Positions 33,939-43,196 are shown, counted from the stretch's first letter. The stretch: DNA of 64,000 bases from Citrobacter arsenatis (GCF_004353845.1 NZ_CP037864.1:3038001-3102000); one strand, 5' to 3'. Numbers and translations are program-made. The notes: generated from the letters alone by a model not told the origin.

Positions 33939-35258
33939 TTAATCAAAACGCAACTGAGGCATAACTTCTTTCACCTGCGCCAGGTAATCAGTGCGATCCG
34001 AGCCGGTCAGACCTTCTGTACGCGGCAGTTTCGCCGTCAGAGGGTTAACAGCCTGCTGGTTGATCCATACTTCGTAGTGCAGGTGCGGACCCGTTGAACG
34101 ACCAGTATTGCCTGACAGCGCGATACGATCGCCACGTTTCACTTTTTGTCCTGGTTTGACCAACAGCTTACGCAGGTGCATATAACGCGTGGTGTAGGTT
34201 CGACCATGACGTACCGCTACATAGTAGCCGGCTGCGCCGCTACGCTTCGCTACCACCACTTCGCCATCACCTACCGACAACACCGGTGTTCCCTGCGGCA
34301 TCGCAAAGTCGACACCTTTGTGCGGTGCAACACGTCCAGTCACCGGGTTCAGGCGACGTGGATTAAAGTTCGAAGAGATTCGGAACTGTTTTGCCGTCGG
34401 GAAACGCATGAAGCCTTTCGCCAGCCCGGTACCGTTACGGTCATAGAACTTACCGTCTTCGGCACGAATGGCGTAATAATCTTTGCCTTCAGAACGCAAA
34501 CGCACGCCCAGCAGTTGGCTTTGCTCACGCTTGCCGTCCAGCATTTCGCGAGACATTAGCACCGAGAACTCATCGCCTTTTTTCAGTTTGCGGAAATCCA
34601 TCTGCCACTGCATGGCCTTAATCACCGCGCTGATTTCAGAGCTGGTCAGCCCGGCATCTTTAGCACTGGCAACGAAGCTACCGCCCACGGTGCCTTTGAT
34701 TCGGCTGTTAACCCAATCGCCCTGCTGCATTTCGCTGCTCATTTTGAAACCCGTCGCGGTGCGATCGTAAGTACGGGTTTCACGGCGAGACACTTCCCAG
34801 GTCAGGCGCTGCAAGTCACCTTCCGCGCTTAAGGTCCAGGAAAGTTGCTGACCAATTTTCAGGTTACGCAGCTCTTTGTCGGAAGCCGCAAGCTGGCTGA
34901 TATCGCCCATATCGATGCCGTACTGATTCAGAATACTGCTCAGCGTATCGCCCGTGGAGACGACATATTCATGCACACCAGCTTCACCAGACGTTTTGTC
35001 ATCCAGTTCATCCTGTGGGATGGCTTCATCTTCCTGAGCGGCCTGATCGATAGGTTCGCTGGCCTCAGGCAACAATGAACGAATCTCGCTTTTTTCCAGC
35101 TCGATAGTTTTAACGATGGGTGCAGAATCGGGATGATAAACATATGGCCGCCAGACGGCGACGGCCAATGTCAGTACGGTAAGCGACCCCAGCATAACGC
35201 GATGGGGTCGCGGCAGATTATTAAATGCCAGAGCGACAGAGCGGGCTATCTGTTGCAC
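33939..35258 (-). CDS. mepM: Murein DD-endopeptidase MepM
   Basis: The 439-residue M23 peptidase has one N-terminal membrane anchor (about 20-38). A LysM domain follows at about 95-140 (YVVSTGDTLSSILNQYGI), and a C-terminal LytM domain with HKGVDFAMPQGTPV and GPHLHYEVW supplies the zinc His/Asp residues. It cleaves D-Ala-mDAP crosslinks so that new glycan strands can be inserted during elongation, redundantly with MepS and MepH. It is immediately downstream of znuA on the same strand (15-base gap). Confidence 0.96.
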   Translation of the reverse strand: MQQIARSVALAFNNLPRPHRVMLGSLTVLTLAVAVWRPYVYHPDSAPIVKTIELEKSEIRSLLPEASEPIDQAAQEDEAIPQDELDDKTSGEAGVHEYVVSTGDTLSSILNQYGIDMGDISQLAASDKELRNLKIGQQLSWTLSAEGDLQRLTWEVSRRETRTYDRTATGFKMSSEMQQGDWVNSRIKGTVGGSFVASAKDAGLTSSEISAVIKAMQWQMDFRKLKKGDEFSVLMSREMLDGKREQSQLLGVRLRSEGKDYYAIRAEDGKFYDRNGTGLAKGFMRFPTAKQFRISSNFNPRRLNPVTGRVAPHKGVDFAMPQGTPVLSVGDGEVVVAKRSGAAGYYVAVRHGRTYTTRYMHLRKLLVKPGQKVKRGDRIALSGNTGRSTGPHLHYEVWINQQAVNPLTAKLPRTEGLTGSDRTDYLAQVKEVMPQLRFD

Positions 35259-35273
35259 GTATTCACTTCCTCA

Positions 35274-36218
35274 TTAATCTCCTTTCAGGCAGCTCGCATA
35301 CTGGTTGGCTAATTGGTTCAAAAACGCTGAATAGCTTGTTTTACCCAGTTTGATATTCGTACCGAGCGGATCCAACGTTCCCATTCGAACGGATGTTCCT
35401 CTCGCGACGGCTTCAACGACCGCTGGCCTGAACTGTGGCTCAGCAAAAACGCAGGTTGCTTTTTGCTCAACCAACTGTGTTCTTATTTCATGTAAACGCT
35501 GCGCACCAGGTTGAATCTCAGGGTTCACGGTAAAGTGACCAAGCGGTGTTAGTCCGTAGTGTTTTTCGTAGTAGCCATAGGCGTCATGAAAAACGAAATA
35601 ACCTTTTCCCTTGAGCGGCGCGAGCTCGTTACCTACCTGCTTATCGGTTGCGGCTAATTGTGCCTCAAAATCCTTCAGGTTGGCGTCAAGTTTGGCTCGA
35701 CTTTGCGGCATAAGTTCCACTAATTTTTCATGGATTGCAACCGCTGAGGCCCGCGCTATCTCTGGGGAAAGCCAAAGATGCATGTTGTAATCGCCGTGAT
35801 GGTGATGCTCGTCACTTTTTTCACCGCCAGCATCATTGTGTCCATGATCGTCATCGTCGTCGTCAGCACCTTTCATGAGTAACGGTTTCACGTCATTAAG
35901 CTGCGCAATCGTTACCTGTTTCGCGTCAGGAATATTCTTAACTGACTTTTCCATGAACGCTTCCATCTCAGGTCCAATCCAAACGACTAAGTCCGCGCCC
36001 TGTAAGCGTTTTACGTCTGATGGACGCAATGAGTAATCGTGTTCGGAAGCCCCGTCAGGTAGCAGAACCTGGGTGTCAGTAACCCCATCCGCTATGGCTG
36101 AAGCGATAAACCCAAGCGGCTTGAGAGAGGCCACAACAGCGGCATTTGCTGCCTGTGTTGCACTACCCCAAAGAGCAGCGGATAATGCTGCGAAAAGAAG
36201 CGTATTTTTATGTAACAT
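35274..36218 (-). CDS. znuA: Zinc ABC transporter periplasmic binding protein ZnuA
   Basis: The 314-residue cluster-9 binding protein has a signal peptide MLHKNTLLFAALSAALWGSATQAA. The zinc site uses His of GASEHDYSL, His of MHLWLSPE and His of FVFHDAYGYY. Between them is an acidic/histidine loop (DDDDDDHGHND...DEHHHHGD), slightly longer than in E. coli, that helps capture zinc. Start at 36218; an upstream ATG five codons earlier lies close to the Zur site. It is divergent from znuCB, which encode the rest of the importer. Confidence 0.97.
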   Translation of the reverse strand: MLHKNTLLFAALSAALWGSATQAANAAVVASLKPLGFIASAIADGVTDTQVLLPDGASEHDYSLRPSDVKRLQGADLVVWIGPEMEAFMEKSVKNIPDAKQVTIAQLNDVKPLLMKGADDDDDDHGHNDAGGEKSDEHHHHGDYNMHLWLSPEIARASAVAIHEKLVELMPQSRAKLDANLKDFEAQLAATDKQVGNELAPLKGKGYFVFHDAYGYYEKHYGLTPLGHFTVNPEIQPGAQRLHEIRTQLVEQKATCVFAEPQFRPAVVEAVARGTSVRMGTLDPLGTNIKLGKTSYSAFLNQLANQYASCLKGD

Positions 36219-36247
36219 AATGCGACCAATCATCGTAATGAATGTAA

Positions 36248-36270
36248 GAAATGTGATATTATAACATTCT
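36248..36270. promoter_or_regulatory. Zur box in the znuA-znuCB divergent promoter
   Basis: The near-palindrome GAAATGTGATA-T-TATAACATT (plus CT) matches the E. coli Zur operator (GAAATGTTATA-N-TATAACATTTC) at about 20 of 23 positions. Zinc-loaded Zur would repress both transcripts. Confidence 0.88.
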
Positions 36271-36296
36271 ATAACTTCTGCAAGACTAAAATTGAT

Positions 36297-37052
36297 ATGA
36301 CGACTTTGGTTTCACTGGAAAATGTCTCGGTCTCTTATGGTCAACGCCGCGTCCTCTCTGACGTATCGCTTGAGCTTCGACCCGGTAAAATATTGACGCT
36401 TCTCGGTCCAAATGGTGCCGGGAAGTCTACGCTGGTGCGCGTTGTATTAGGCCTGGTAGCGGCTGATGAGGGAGTTATCAAGCGTAATGGTCAATTGCGG
36501 ATTGGCTATGTGCCGCAAAAACTGTACCTCGATACTACGCTTCCGCTGACGGTAAGCCGCTTTTTACGCCTACGTCCCGGCACCAAAAAAGAGGATATCC
36601 TCCCGGCGTTAAAGCGCGTTCAGGCCGGACATCTGATGAATGCGCCGATGCAAAAACTTTCTGGCGGGGAAACGCAACGCGTCCTGTTGGCCCGTGCTTT
36701 ATTGAATAAACCTCAGCTACTGGTGCTTGATGAGCCAACCCAGGGTGTGGATGTCAATGGACAGGTCGCACTCTACGATCTTATCGACCAATTGCGACGT
36801 GAACTGGATTGCGCCGTGCTGATGGTTTCCCATGACCTGCATCTGGTGATGGCGAAAACCGATGAGGTACTGTGCCTGAACCATCACATTTGTTGTTCTG
36901 GTGCGCCGGAAGTGGTTTCCATGCACCCGGAATTCATCTCCATGTTCGGGCAACGCGGCGCTGAACAACTCGGAATTTACCGTCATAATCATAATCACCG
37001 CCATGATTTACAGGGTCGTATCGTCTTACGCCGGGGAAATGGTCACTCATGA
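36297..37052 (+). CDS. znuC: Zinc ABC transporter ATPase ZnuC
   Basis: The 251-residue ATPase has Walker A GPNGAGKST, the signature LSGGETQRVLLARAL, Walker B LLVLDEPTQGVD and the switch His in MVSHDLH. The C-terminal tail is His-rich (GIYRHNHNHRHD), as in ZnuC proteins that sense or bind zinc. It powers zinc import with ZnuB and ZnuA. Its last 4 bases overlap the znuB start. Confidence 0.97.
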   Translation: MTTLVSLENVSVSYGQRRVLSDVSLELRPGKILTLLGPNGAGKSTLVRVVLGLVAADEGVIKRNGQLRIGYVPQKLYLDTTLPLTVSRFLRLRPGTKKEDILPALKRVQAGHLMNAPMQKLSGGETQRVLLARALLNKPQLLVLDEPTQGVDVNGQVALYDLIDQLRRELDCAVLMVSHDLHLVMAKTDEVLCLNHHICCSGAPEVVSMHPEFISMFGQRGAEQLGIYRHNHNHRHDLQGRIVLRRGNGHS

Positions 37053-37834
37053 TTGAATTGTTATTACCCGGTTGGTTAGCCGGGATCATGCTGGCCTGTG
37101 CCGCTGGCCCACTCGGCTCGTTTGTGGTCTGGCGTCGAATGTCTTATTTCGGTGATACGCTCGCCCATGCATCGCTGTTGGGGGTCGCATTTGGCCTGCT
37201 GCTGGATGTAAACCCTTTCTATGCCGTCATCGCCGTCACCTTGCTGCTGGCTGCCGGTCTTGTCTGGCTGGAGAAACGCCCTCACCTCGCGATCGATACC
37301 TTACTGGGTATTATGGCCCACAGCGCGCTTTCATTGGGGCTGGTTGTCGTCAGCCTGATGTCAAACATTCGCGTGGATCTGATGGCCTACCTGTTTGGTG
37401 ATTTGCTCGCCGTGACGCCCGAAGATCTTATCTCCATCGCCATTGGCGTAGTTATTGTTCTGGCTATTTTGTTCTGGCAGTGGCGTAACCTGCTGTCGAT
37501 GACCATCAGTCCGGATCTGGCATTTGTCGATGGCGTGAAGCTTCAACGCGTTAAGCTGCTACTGATGCTGGTTACGGCATTAACGATTGGCGTGGCGATG
37601 AAATTTGTCGGGGCGCTGATAATCACCTCGCTGCTTATTATCCCTGCGGCTACCGCCCGTCGCTTTGCCCGTACGCCGGAACAAATGGCAGGCGTTGCCG
37701 TTGGTGTGGGAATGATAGCGGTTACAGGCGGACTGACCTTCTCGGCCTTCTATGACACTCCGGCTGGTCCTTCCGTGGTGCTGTGCGCCGCGCTGATGTT
37801 TATCTTCAGCATGATGAAAAAGCAGGCGAGCTGA
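37049..37834 (+). CDS. znuB: Zinc ABC transporter permease ZnuB
   Basis: The 261-residue ABC-3 family permease has about eight membrane helices and the ABC-3 segment SYFGDTLAHASLLGVAFGLLL near the N-terminus. It forms the zinc channel in the inner membrane with ZnuC. Its start overlaps the znuC stop (ATGA), so translation is coupled. A REP element follows. Confidence 0.97.
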   Translation: MIELLLPGWLAGIMLACAAGPLGSFVVWRRMSYFGDTLAHASLLGVAFGLLLDVNPFYAVIAVTLLLAAGLVWLEKRPHLAIDTLLGIMAHSALSLGLVVVSLMSNIRVDLMAYLFGDLLAVTPEDLISIAIGVVIVLAILFWQWRNLLSMTISPDLAFVDGVKLQRVKLLLMLVTALTIGVAMKFVGALIITSLLIIPAATARRFARTPEQMAGVAVGVGMIAVTGGLTFSAFYDTPAGPSVVLCAALMFIFSMMKKQAS

Positions 37835-37845
37835 TTCGTTTGTTG

Positions 37846-37934
37846 TTGCCGGATAGCGGCTTGCCTTATCCGGCCTACAGATGGCGCGACTCGTAGGCCG
37901 GATAAGGCGCTTTAGCGTCGCCATCCGGCAAGCC
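37846..37934. repeat. REP/BIME element between znuB and ruvB
   Basis: Three REP-like units alternate in orientation (TTGCCGGATAGCGGC, CCTTATCCGGCCTAC, GTAGGCCGGATAAGGCGC...GCCATCCGGCAA) in the gap between the convergent genes. Confidence 0.85.
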
Positions 37935-37939
37935 GGTGC

Positions 37940-38950
37940 TTAAGGCATCTCTGGCGGGGTAATGCCAAAGTGGTTCCAGGCGCGCACCGTTGCCATACGT
38001 CCACGTGGCGTACGCTGTAGAAAACCTTGCTGAATCAGATATGGCTCCAGCACGTCCTCGATGGTTTCACGTTCTTCCCCAATCGCTGCTGCCAGGTTAT
38101 CCAGTCCTACCGGTCCACCGAAGAATTTATCGATAACGGCCAGCAGCAGCTTGCGGTCCATATAATCGAACCCTTCCGCATCCACATTGAGCATATCCAG
38201 CGCCTGAGCGGCAATATCGGCTGAAATTGTACCGTCATGCTTCACTTCGGCGAAATCGCGTACCCGGCGTAATAACCGGTTGGCGATACGCGGCGTTCCA
38301 CGGGCGCGACGCGCCACTTCCAGCGCGCCTTCATCGCTCATTTCCAGCCCCATAAAACGGGCACTGCGTCCTACAATGTGCTGCAGGTCAGCCACCTGAT
38401 AGAACTCCAGGCGCTGTACAATACCAAAACGGTCACGCAGCGGGGACGTTAACGATCCGGCGCGCGTCGTCGCCCCGATTAGCGTAAACGGTGGCAGATC
38501 GATCTTAATCGAACGTGCAGCCGGCCCTTCGCCAATCATGATATCCAGCTGATAATCTTCCATCGCCGGATACAGTACCTCTTCCACTACCGGCGACAGG
38601 CGATGGATTTCATCGATAAACAGCACATCGTGGGGTTCAAGGTTGGTCAGCATTGCCGCCAGATCGCCCGCTTTTTCCAGTACCGGACCGGACGTCGTAC
38701 GCAGATTAACGCCCATTTCATTGGCCACAATATTGGCAAGTGTCGTTTTACCAAGACCTGGAGGACCGAAAATCAGCAGGTGATCGAGAGCGTCACCGCG
38801 CAGCTTCGCCGCCTGGATAAAAATCTCCATCTGCGAACGAACCTGAGGCTGGCCAATATACTCTTCCAGCAATTTAGGGCGGATTGCACGATCCACCAGA
38901 TCTTCAGGGGTCGTGCTAACAGCCGAAATCAGGCGATCTGCTTCAATCAT
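37940..38950 (-). CDS. ruvB: Holliday junction helicase RuvB
   Basis: The 336-residue AAA+ ATPase shows Walker A FGPPGLGKTTLA, Walker B LFIDEIHRL, sensor 1 TLIGATTRAG and a C-terminal winged helix. As hexamers it pumps DNA through RuvA to drive branch migration. It lies 8 bases downstream of ruvA in the SOS-controlled ruvAB operon. Confidence 0.98.
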   Translation of the reverse strand: MIEADRLISAVSTTPEDLVDRAIRPKLLEEYIGQPQVRSQMEIFIQAAKLRGDALDHLLIFGPPGLGKTTLANIVANEMGVNLRTTSGPVLEKAGDLAAMLTNLEPHDVLFIDEIHRLSPVVEEVLYPAMEDYQLDIMIGEGPAARSIKIDLPPFTLIGATTRAGSLTSPLRDRFGIVQRLEFYQVADLQHIVGRSARFMGLEMSDEGALEVARRARGTPRIANRLLRRVRDFAEVKHDGTISADIAAQALDMLNVDAEGFDYMDRKLLLAVIDKFFGGPVGLDNLAAAIGEERETIEDVLEPYLIQQGFLQRTPRGRMATVRAWNHFGITPPEMP

Positions 38951-38958
38951 CCTTTACC

Positions 38959-39570
38959 TCACAATGCCGCGCGAAGCGCTTCACGAATCAGGGTTTCACT
39001 GCTGGCATCAGGGCGGGCAATTTTGCTCACCATGCGGCTGGCTTCTTGTGGTTTATAGCCCAACGCCACCAGCGCAGCAACCGCTTCCTGCTCGGCGTCG
39101 TCCGTTGTCGGACTGGCCGGAGAGGTCAGAACCAGATCCGCTGCCGGGGTGAAGAGGTCACCATGCAGGCCTTTAAAGCGGTCTTTCATTTCAACAATCA
39201 AACGCTCTGCGGTTTTCTTACCAATGCCCGGTAATTTCACTAACGCGCCAAGCTCTTCGCGCTCTACGGCATTAACAAACTGCTGCGCAGACATTCCGGA
39301 GAGGATCGCCAACGCCAGCTTCGGCCCCACGCCGTTAGTTTTAATTAACTCTTTAAACAACGTGCGTTCTTGCTTGTTGTTAAAGCCATACAGCAGTTGA
39401 GCGTCTTCACGCACCACAAAATGGGTGAAGATAATCGCTTCCTGCCCGGCTTCAGGCAACTCGTAGAAACAGGTCATCGGCATATGAACTTCATAGCCTA
39501 CCCCGCCCGTTTCCAGAAGGACCAGCGGGGGTTGTTTTTCCAGAATGATGCCTCTGAGTCTGCCTATCAC
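38959..39570 (-). CDS. ruvA: Holliday junction recognition protein RuvA
   Basis: The 203-residue protein has an N-terminal OB fold (about 1-64, MIGRLRGIILEKQPP), two helix-hairpin-helix motifs (FKELIKTNGVGPKLALAIL and LVKLPGIGKKTAERLIVEM) and a C-terminal UBA-like domain that contacts RuvB. Tetramers hold the junction in an open square. A LexA-type palindrome lies 51-70 bases upstream. E. coli has yebB between ruvA and ruvC; it is absent here. Confidence 0.98.
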   Translation of the reverse strand: MIGRLRGIILEKQPPLVLLETGGVGYEVHMPMTCFYELPEAGQEAIIFTHFVVREDAQLLYGFNNKQERTLFKELIKTNGVGPKLALAILSGMSAQQFVNAVEREELGALVKLPGIGKKTAERLIVEMKDRFKGLHGDLFTPAADLVLTSPASPTTDDAEQEAVAALVALGYKPQEASRMVSKIARPDASSETLIREALRAAL

Positions 39571-39613
39571 GTGACGCTCCTGCGTTAAGGGCTAAAAGGT
39601 AATGCGCTATCAT

Positions 39614-39641
39614 AAAAAAAGGCTGGATAGATATCCAGCCT
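39614..39641. promoter_or_regulatory. LexA box of ruvAB that is also the ruvC terminator
   Basis: GGCTGGATAGATATCCAGCC (39621-39640) fits CTG-N10-CAG and nearly equals the known E. coli ruvA SOS box. On the minus strand the same palindrome, AGGCTGGATATCTATCCAGC with C and T7 following, is an intrinsic terminator just after ruvC. Confidence 0.85.
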
Positions 39642-39650
39642 CATTTGTCA

Positions 39651-40172
39651 CTAACGTAACCGGCCTCGCGCCAGATTAAGCCTCGACTCGCTCATTTGCA
39701 TGGCGTTCTGGCTGACGTGACAGTGGGTAATGGCAATCGCCAGCGCATCCGCGGCATCCGCCTGCGGGTTCGCCGGAAGTTTTAGCAGCGTGCGCACCAT
39801 ATGCTGAACCTGGCTTTTTTCCGCGCTACCGATACCCACAACGGTCTGTTTTACCTGGCGGGCCGCGTATTCAAAGACCGGAAGTTCCTGATTGGTCGCC
39901 GCAACGATTGCCACACCGCGCGCCTGCCCCAGCTTTAGCGCCGAATCGGCGTTCTTCGCCATAAAAACCTGCTCAATGGCAAAATAGTCCGGTTGAAACT
40001 GGGTGATGATTTCCGTCACGCCCGCATAAATCAACTTCAGACGGGACGGAAGATCGTCAACTTTGGTGCGAATACAACCGCTGCCGAGGTAGGTCAGCTG
40101 TCTGCCGACCTGACGGATTACGCCATAACCGGTGATGCGCGACCCCGGGTCAATGCCGAGAATAATAGACAT
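39651..40172 (-). CDS. ruvC: Holliday junction resolvase RuvC
   Basis: The 173-residue RNase H-fold nuclease has catalytic acidic residues in ILGIDPGS (Asp7), YFAIEQVF (Glu66) and QADAADALAIAITH (Asp138/141). It resolves junctions bound by RuvAB. Start MSIILGIDPGSR at 40172 matches the family. The 11-codon extension overlaps the yebC 3' region and is rejected. It lies 34 bases after yebC. Confidence 0.98.
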   Translation of the reverse strand: MSIILGIDPGSRITGYGVIRQVGRQLTYLGSGCIRTKVDDLPSRLKLIYAGVTEIITQFQPDYFAIEQVFMAKNADSALKLGQARGVAIVAATNQELPVFEYAARQVKQTVVGIGSAEKSQVQHMVRTLLKLPANPQADAADALAIAITHCHVSQNAMQMSESRLNLARGRLR

Positions 40173-40206
40173 CACGCACCTCCTGTCAGGTTGCGGTACA
40201 GCCACC

Positions 40207-40950
40207 TCATTCTAAGGTAGCTGCAACCTCATCAGAGATCTCGCCGTTGTGGTAAACTTCCTGCACGTCGTCGCAGTCTTCCAGCATATCGATCAGACGC
40301 AGCAGTTTCGGCGCTGTTTCTGCATCCATATCCGCTTTGGTGGATGGGATCATTGACACTTCAGCTGCGTCCGCTTTCAGACCCGCCGCTTCCAGCGCGT
40401 CACGCACTTTACCCATCTCTTCCCACGCGGTGTAAACGTCAATTGCGCCGTCGTCGAAGGTCACAACGTCTTCAGCACCTGCTTCCAGTGCCGCTTCCAT
40501 GATGGCATCTTCATCGCCTTGTTCAAAGGAGATGACGCCTTTTTTGCTGAACAGGTAAGCGACGGAGCCGTCGGTACCAAGGTTACCACCGGTTTTCGTG
40601 AACGCGTGACGGACTTCCGCAACGGTACGGTTACGGTTGTCAGACAGACATTCAATCATAACGGCTGTACCGCCAGGACCGTAACCTTCATAGATGATGG
40701 TTTCCATGTTGGAATCTTCATCACCACCCACACCACGCGCGATTGCACGGTTCAGGGTGTCACGGGTCATATTGTTAGCCAGCGCTTTATCAACCGCTGC
40801 ACGCAGACGCGGGTTAGCATCCGGATCGCCGCCGCCGAGTTTTGCCGCCGTCACCAGCTCACGAATTATTTTGGTGAAAATTTTACCGCGTTTAGCATCC
40901 TGCGCTGCTTTACGGTGTCTGGTGTTGGCCCATTTACTATGACCTGCCAT
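40207..40950 (-). CDS. yebC: YebC/TACO1-family protein
   Basis: The 247-residue protein starts MAGHSKWANTRHRKAAQDAKRG, the invariant YebC N-terminus. The family is conserved from bacteria to mitochondria (TACO1). It has been described as a DNA-binding regulator in some bacteria, and more recently as a translation factor easing ribosome stalling. The role here is not shown by sequence. An upstream five-codon extension (MEILF) is not conserved. It heads yebC-ruvC. Confidence 0.95.
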   Translation of the reverse strand: MAGHSKWANTRHRKAAQDAKRGKIFTKIIRELVTAAKLGGGDPDANPRLRAAVDKALANNMTRDTLNRAIARGVGGDEDSNMETIIYEGYGPGGTAVMIECLSDNRNRTVAEVRHAFTKTGGNLGTDGSVAYLFSKKGVISFEQGDEDAIMEAALEAGAEDVVTFDDGAIDVYTAWEEMGKVRDALEAAGLKADAAEVSMIPSTKADMDAETAPKLLRLIDMLEDCDDVQEVYHNGEISDEVAATLE

Positions 40951-40978
40951 AAATAATATCTCCAAAAAGCGCGCCTTT

Positions 40979-41422
40979 TCAGGCGACGTTAATTACAAAC
41001 TCTTCAATCGCCTGCCGGTTACTCCACGACTTGGTTAACTGGGCGGCTTCAGCCGCATTAACCCAACGATAGGTCAGATGTTCGGTGAACACGATCTCTC
41101 GTTCTGAGGGAAGTGCCAGGCAAAACCAGGATTCAGTATTACGTTCAATTCCCGGTGCATAGCGATGACGTAAATGGCTAAAAATCTCAAACTCCACCGT
41201 GCGCTGACAGTCAATTAAGGTCAGTTGCTCAGACGCAACATCAATGGCGACCTCTTCCTTTACTTCGCGCATAGCGGCTTGCGACGCGGTTTCACCCTCT
41301 TCAAGGCTGCCGGTGACCGACTGCCAGAAATCAGGATCGTCGCGTCGCTGTAACATCAGCACTCTCCCGGTGTCCTTTGCATAAATCACGACTAACACCG
41401 AGACAGGCTGTTTGTATGTCAT
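40979..41422 (-). CDS. nudB: Dihydroneopterin triphosphate pyrophosphatase NudB
   Basis: The 147-residue Nudix hydrolase has the Nudix box GSLEEGETASQAAMREVKEEV. It removes pyrophosphate from dihydroneopterin triphosphate in folate synthesis. The start is somewhat uncertain. The ATG at 41422 begins MTYKQPVSVLVVIYA and lies 1 base after the aspS stop, so translation is likely coupled. An in-frame ATG at 41449 overlaps aspS. E. coli begins MKDKVYKRPVSI. Confidence 0.94.
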   Translation of the reverse strand: MTYKQPVSVLVVIYAKDTGRVLMLQRRDDPDFWQSVTGSLEEGETASQAAMREVKEEVAIDVASEQLTLIDCQRTVEFEIFSHLRHRYAPGIERNTESWFCLALPSEREIVFTEHLTYRWVNAAEAAQLTKSWSNRQAIEEFVINVA

Positions 41423-41423
41423 A

Positions 41424-43196
41424 TCAGTTATTCTCGGCCTTCTTAACAACCTGAATGCTCAGTTCCGCCAGCGCCGCTTCGTTGGCAAAGCTCGGCGCTT
41501 CAGTCATCAGACATGCTGCAGCCGTCGTTTTCGGGAAAGCAATAACGTCACGAATGTTGTCAGTACCGGTCAGCAGCATAGTCAGACGGTCCAGACCAAA
41601 CGCCAGGCCCGCATGCGGCGGTGTACCGTATTTTAGCGCATCCAGCAGGAAGCCGAACTTCTCGCGCTGCTCTTGTTCGTTAATGCCCAGAATACCGAAT
41701 ACGGTCTGCTGCATATCGCCGTTGTGAATACGCACGGAACCACCGCCTACTTCATAGCCGTTGATGACCATATCGTATGCGTTGGCAACCGCATCTTCCG
41801 GCGCAGCTTTCAGCTCAGCGGCGGTCATATCTTTCGGCGCGGTGAACGGATGGTGCATTGCGGTCAGTCCGCCTTCACCATCGTCTTCAAACATCGGGAA
41901 GTCGATAACCCACAGCGGCGCCCATTTGGCTTCGTCGGTAATGTTCAGATCTTTACCCAGCTTCAGACGCAGCGCGCCCATCGCGTCGGCAACCACTTTC
42001 TTGTTGTCGGCACCGAAGAAGATCATATCGCCATCTTGCGCACCGGTACGCGCCAGAATCGCTTCCACGATTTCTGCATTCAGGAACTTAGCAACCGGGC
42101 TGGTGATACCTTCCAGGCCTTTCGCTCGCTCGGTGACTTTGATGTAAGCCAGACCTTTCGCGCCGTAAATCTTAATAAAGTTACCGTAATCGTCGATCTG
42201 CTTACGGCTCAAGCTCGCACCACCCGGCACACGCAGGGCTGCGACACGGCCTTTCGGATCGTTCGCCGGACCAGAGAACACCGCGAACTCAACGCCTTTC
42301 ACCAGATCGGCAACGTCAACCAGCTCCATCGGGTTACGCAGGTCTGGCTTATCGGAACCGTAACGACGCTCAGCTTCGGCAAAAGTCATGATCGGGAAGT
42401 CACCCAGATCAACACCTTTAACTTCCAGCCACAAGTTACGTACCAGGGCTTCCATCACTTCACGCACCTGCGGCGCGGTCATGAAGGAAGTCTCAACGTC
42501 GATCTGGGTAAATTCAGGCTGACGATCAGCACGTAAGTCTTCATCACGGAAGCATTTTACGATCTGATAATAGCGGTCAAAACCCGACATCATCAGCAGC
42601 TGTTTAAACAGCTGAGGAGACTGCGGCAGCGCGTAGAACTTACCTTTATGTACGCGAGAAGGTACCAGGTAATCGCGCGCGCCTTCCGGCGTCGCTTTGG
42701 TCAGCATCGGCGTTTCGATGTCGAGGAAGCCGTGGTCGTCCATAAAACGACGCACCAGACTGGTAATTTTGGCACGCGTTTTCAGGCGCTGTGCCATTTC
42801 AGGACGACGCAGATCCAAATAGCGATACTTCAGTCGCGCTTCTTCGGTGTTGACGTGGTTAGAGTCCAGCGGCAGCGAGTCCGAACGGTTGATGATAGTC
42901 AGATCGGAAGCCAGCACTTCAATTTCGCCCGTCGCCATATCGGCGTTGACGTTTTTCGCGTCACGCGCACGTACGGTGCCCGTAACCTGGATGCAGAACT
43001 CATTACGCAGTTCAGAGGCCAGCTTTAACGCGTCTGCACGGTCCGGATCGAAAAATACCTGCACGATACCTTCGCGGTCGCGCATATCGATAAAGATCAG
43101 GCTACCAAGATCACGACGACGGTTGACCCAACCACACAGAGTCACCTGCTGCCCCTCGTGGGACAGACGTAGCTGTCCGCAATATTCTGTACGCAT
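41424..43196 (-). CDS. aspS: Aspartyl-tRNA synthetase
   Basis: The 590-residue class II synthetase has an N-terminal OB anticodon-binding domain (about 1-105) and motif 2 FRDEDLRADRQPEFTQID. The bacterial GAD insertion (about 290-420) and motif 3 GLAFGLDRL are present. It charges tRNA-Asp. Length matches E. coli. It is followed directly by nudB. Confidence 0.98.
   Translation of the reverse strand: MRTEYCGQLRLSHEGQQVTLCGWVNRRRDLGSLIFIDMRDREGIVQVFFDPDRADALKLASELRNEFCIQVTGTVRARDAKNVNADMATGEIEVLASDLTIINRSDSLPLDSNHVNTEEARLKYRYLDLRRPEMAQRLKTRAKITSLVRRFMDDHGFLDIETPMLTKATPEGARDYLVPSRVHKGKFYALPQSPQLFKQLLMMSGFDRYYQIVKCFRDEDLRADRQPEFTQIDVETSFMTAPQVREVMEALVRNLWLEVKGVDLGDFPIMTFAEAERRYGSDKPDLRNPMELVDVADLVKGVEFAVFSGPANDPKGRVAALRVPGGASLSRKQIDDYGNFIKIYGAKGLAYIKVTERAKGLEGITSPVAKFLNAEIVEAILARTGAQDGDMIFFGADNKKVVADAMGALRLKLGKDLNITDEAKWAPLWVIDFPMFEDDGEGGLTAMHHPFTAPKDMTAAELKAAPEDAVANAYDMVINGYEVGGGSVRIHNGDMQQTVFGILGINEQEQREKFGFLLDALKYGTPPHAGLAFGLDRLTMLLTGTDNIRDVIAFPKTTAAACLMTEAPSFANEAALAELSIQVVKKAENN

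Noticed and set aside
39571..39650. Possible remnant of yebB between ruvA and ruvC
   Set aside because: Only 80 bases remain and they hold the LexA box/terminator; no coding remnant is visible.
41673..42536. 287-codon open frame on the plus strand
   Set aside because: It is fully antisense to aspS, rich in His/Arg/Phe as expected from the reverse of a conserved gene, and has no recognisable domain.
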